Positions 62,600 through 64,000 of a DNA stretch of 64,000 nt are shown here, piece after piece. The notes below the pieces were generated by a model. It saw only the letters and a program-made list of their open reading frames with translations. It ran no database searches and was not told where the DNA came from. Location: contig CP075368.1 in the NCBI GenBank assembly GCA_019454185.1, positions 372,001 to 436,000 of the forward strand, read 5' to 3'. The stretch comes from Phycisphaeraceae bacterium. Its GTDB lineage: Bacteria > Planctomycetota > Phycisphaerae > Phycisphaerales > UBA1924. Position numbers and translations under genes: made by a program. Every line of letters begins with the position of its first letter. The stretch's first letter is position 1.

Positions 62600-63820
62600 T
62601 CAGGGGAGTGCGTTTTCAATCTCGGACAGGTTCGCTTTCAGCACACGCCTTGCGATGGCGTCGAGTTGAGAGCGGTCTCCTGAGATGTGGATCGTTCGGT
62701 GCATGTGGGTTGCGCTCTGTCCGGGTGCGAGTGCCAGCGCGGGTGAAGAGGTTTCGAGTTCGTAGAAGGTGGGGCCGTGCTTGCCGGGGGCGTCGTTGTA
62801 GCTGTTGATGACGTCGCCGGCGTATGGATTCTGCTGGTGTTCCCACATGCTGTTGATGTACTCGCTCGACAGGTTGACACCCGGGGGCAGCGTGTATGTG
62901 ACGAGGGTCAGGACGCCGCGTTCGGGATCCCAACTGCCGCATACCGGGAGCGCTCGCCCTGGGCCTACGCCGATCTTTGTTCTCATTCTGCTGTCGCCTC
63001 TGAAGAAGATCGCCTCGTCGGAGAGCGTCAGGCGGTCTTCGGGGACCTTTCCGAAGTAATCGTCCTTGACCACGGGTCCGTGTGATTCGTCTGGTCCGGG
63101 CTTGTAGGGGATCACTACGGTGCAGGTGTCCGAGGGCTTGAACATGCCCAAGATCCAGATGGAGAGAAGGCCGGTCTCGCGTCGCCACGGGGCCGTGCCG
63201 ATGTTTGTGATCGTGTTCTCGGATTCAAACGCAACGAGATCGCATCCGGCGAGGTTGATGCCGAGGTCTCTTGCGACGCGATCCTGTTCGACGATTCGGA
63301 TCGTCCGGTCGATACGCACGTCGAAGGTGGTGCCTGAGTAGTTAGTGAGTGTGCAGTCGTGTTTGAGTGTTACGGAGTCTGAGGTCTTGGAGACGACTTC
63401 ATATGCGACCGAATCGATGGGCGCGGGCGTCTGCCAGTCCTTCAGCGTGAACTCGTCTCCCTGCTTGAAGAAGATGGCGAACTGACCACCCTCCGGCCCG
63501 AGCCAGAAGCGGTCTTCGCCGCCCCACACGCTGATTTTCGGCACCGGTTTGCCGGACTTGATCAGATCGTCGTTCAGGTACCCGTAGGAGAGGCCGTTCG
63601 GACCACCGAGTGTTGAGGTCATCACGCGGCCCTGATACTGCGGGGCGACCACGATGCGTGCCCGGCCATCGGCAGAGGTGATCTCGACAGTCTCTGAGTG
63701 TCGGGCAAGGAACGCGGCATCTTCGCCGAAGGTGCGCTCTCGCGGTGTGGCGCATCCTGTGAGCATGGTGATTCCTCCGGCGATCGCGGCTCCGAACGCT
63801 CTTGACACAGGACGATGCAT
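62600..63820 (-). CDS. DUF6786 family lipoprotein
   Basis: Secreted protein of 406 aa, probably a lipoprotein (GGITMLTGCAT lipobox). The mature part contains RARIVVAPQYQGRVMTSTLG, SVWGGEDRFWLGPEGGQFAI and TLVTYTLPPGVNLSSEYINS. The beta-rich layout and the EDRFWLGPEGG word fit the DUF6786 group, thought to have a galactose-mutarotase-like fold; function is unknown. The start at 63820 is chosen because it gives the signal peptide. Confidence 0.78.
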   Translation of the reverse strand: MHRPVSRAFGAAIAGGITMLTGCATPRERTFGEDAAFLARHSETVEITSADGRARIVVAPQYQGRVMTSTLGGPNGLSYGYLNDDLIKSGKPVPKISVWGGEDRFWLGPEGGQFAIFFKQGDEFTLKDWQTPAPIDSVAYEVVSKTSDSVTLKHDCTLTNYSGTTFDVRIDRTIRIVEQDRVARDLGINLAGCDLVAFESENTITNIGTAPWRRETGLLSIWILGMFKPSDTCTVVIPYKPGPDESHGPVVKDDYFGKVPEDRLTLSDEAIFFRGDSRMRTKIGVGPGRALPVCGSWDPERGVLTLVTYTLPPGVNLSSEYINSMWEHQQNPYAGDVINSYNDAPGKHGPTFYELETSSPALALAPGQSATHMHRTIHISGDRSQLDAIARRVLKANLSEIENALP

Positions 63821-63831
63821 GGCCGGCTCCC

Positions 63832-63837
63832 ATACTA
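63832..63837 (-). promoter_or_regulatory. TAGTAT -10 hexamer of the DUF6786 gene
   Basis: On the minus strand TAGTAT ends 11 nt before the ATG at 63820. This is the longest spacing in the set and the weakest leaderless candidate. Confidence 0.3.
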
Positions 63838-64000
63838 CAGATGGCGACTGAGACGATACGCGGCTTGCGTGAGCCGCACGGAGCGATAGCGTACCGGGCT
63901 CGCACGAATCCTGCTCGCGCGTGGGCGGCTCGCATATCGAGCGGGTGTTCATTGGGCAGCGCGGACGGGTGCTGATTCTCGAGAAGGTTCTGGACAAGCA
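63838..64000. other. window-edge intergenic sequence
   Basis: I see no convincing gene, hairpin or repeat here. The frame remains open on the minus strand, but it has no family motif and is probably non-coding upstream sequence. Confidence 0.5.

Noticed and set aside
63804..63809. TTGACA as a plus-strand promoter
   Set aside because: No -10 hexamer at a suitable distance and no downstream gene inside the window.

Overview
The window is about 64 kb of GC-rich bacterial chromosome, very probably from a planctomycete and most likely the class Phycisphaerae. That placement is an inference from gene content and style: secreted FG-GAP, PQQ-repeat, DUF4230 and DUF6786 proteins, an F0 b subunit with a cleavable-looking signal peptide, an HNH protein opening MNAKVLVLNR, flagellar fliD/fliS, NuoH, and a glycan-export locus. 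No 16S rRNA or other decisive marker is present. Nearly every base is genic and no gene-free stretch exceeds about 300 bp.

Layout. (1) 1-4.9 kb is accessory DNA: a hicAB toxin-antitoxin pair, a repeat-built proline/valine-rich hypothetical gene, and an MFS transporter gene split by a 962-bp insertion sequence. (2) 4.9-11.6 kb is one leftward block: alaS, atpZ-like, atpI-like, atpB, atpE, atpF, atpH. It holds the F0 half plus delta of ATP synthase; the alpha, gamma, beta and epsilon genes are absent. (3) 11.8-18 kb holds sthA, holB and the flagellar cap operon fliD-fliS, with a sigma-54-like promoter. (4) 18-28 kb holds membrane and secreted proteins (DUF4230, a trypsin-like protease, an FG-GAP protein), a catalytically headless aldehyde dehydrogenase, a 165-bp foldback element, a kinase-like protein and a methyltransferase. 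(5) 28-34.7 kb holds a Lol/MacB-type permease and ATPase, an alpha/beta hydrolase, a GH3-like adenylating enzyme and a DinB-like/NRDE pair. (6) 34.8-51.2 kb is a surface-glycan neighbourhood: four glycosyltransferase-type genes, a coiled-coil partner, a sulfotransferase, and a Wzt/Wzm-like exporter whose two halves lie 5 kb apart, interleaved with an orphan nuoH, a BatA/VWA protein and a Tat alkaline phosphatase. (7) 51.3-64 kb is mostly housekeeping: ABC ATPase, SpoIIE-type phosphatase, tandem DUF192, GluQ-RS-like, pterin dehydratase, HNH, purH, PQQ-repeat lipoprotein, ribE, tRNA-Arg(CCU), a cytochrome/sugar dehydrogenase and DUF6786.

The most distinctive signal cuts across the annotation. 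At least 16 genes, mostly first in their transcription unit and lacking a Shine-Dalgarno sequence, carry a TANNNT hexamer (TACGCT, TAGACT, TATAGT and similar) that ends only 5-11 nt before the start codon. This is what leaderless transcripts look like in DNA. Genes inside operons instead use SD sequences or 4-bp ATGA overlaps. Other points worth attention are the 99-bp palindrome-bearing tandem repeats that stay open in all six frames, the foldback element that supplies a stop codon to its neighbour, and the sigma-54-like site plus upstream palindrome at fliD.
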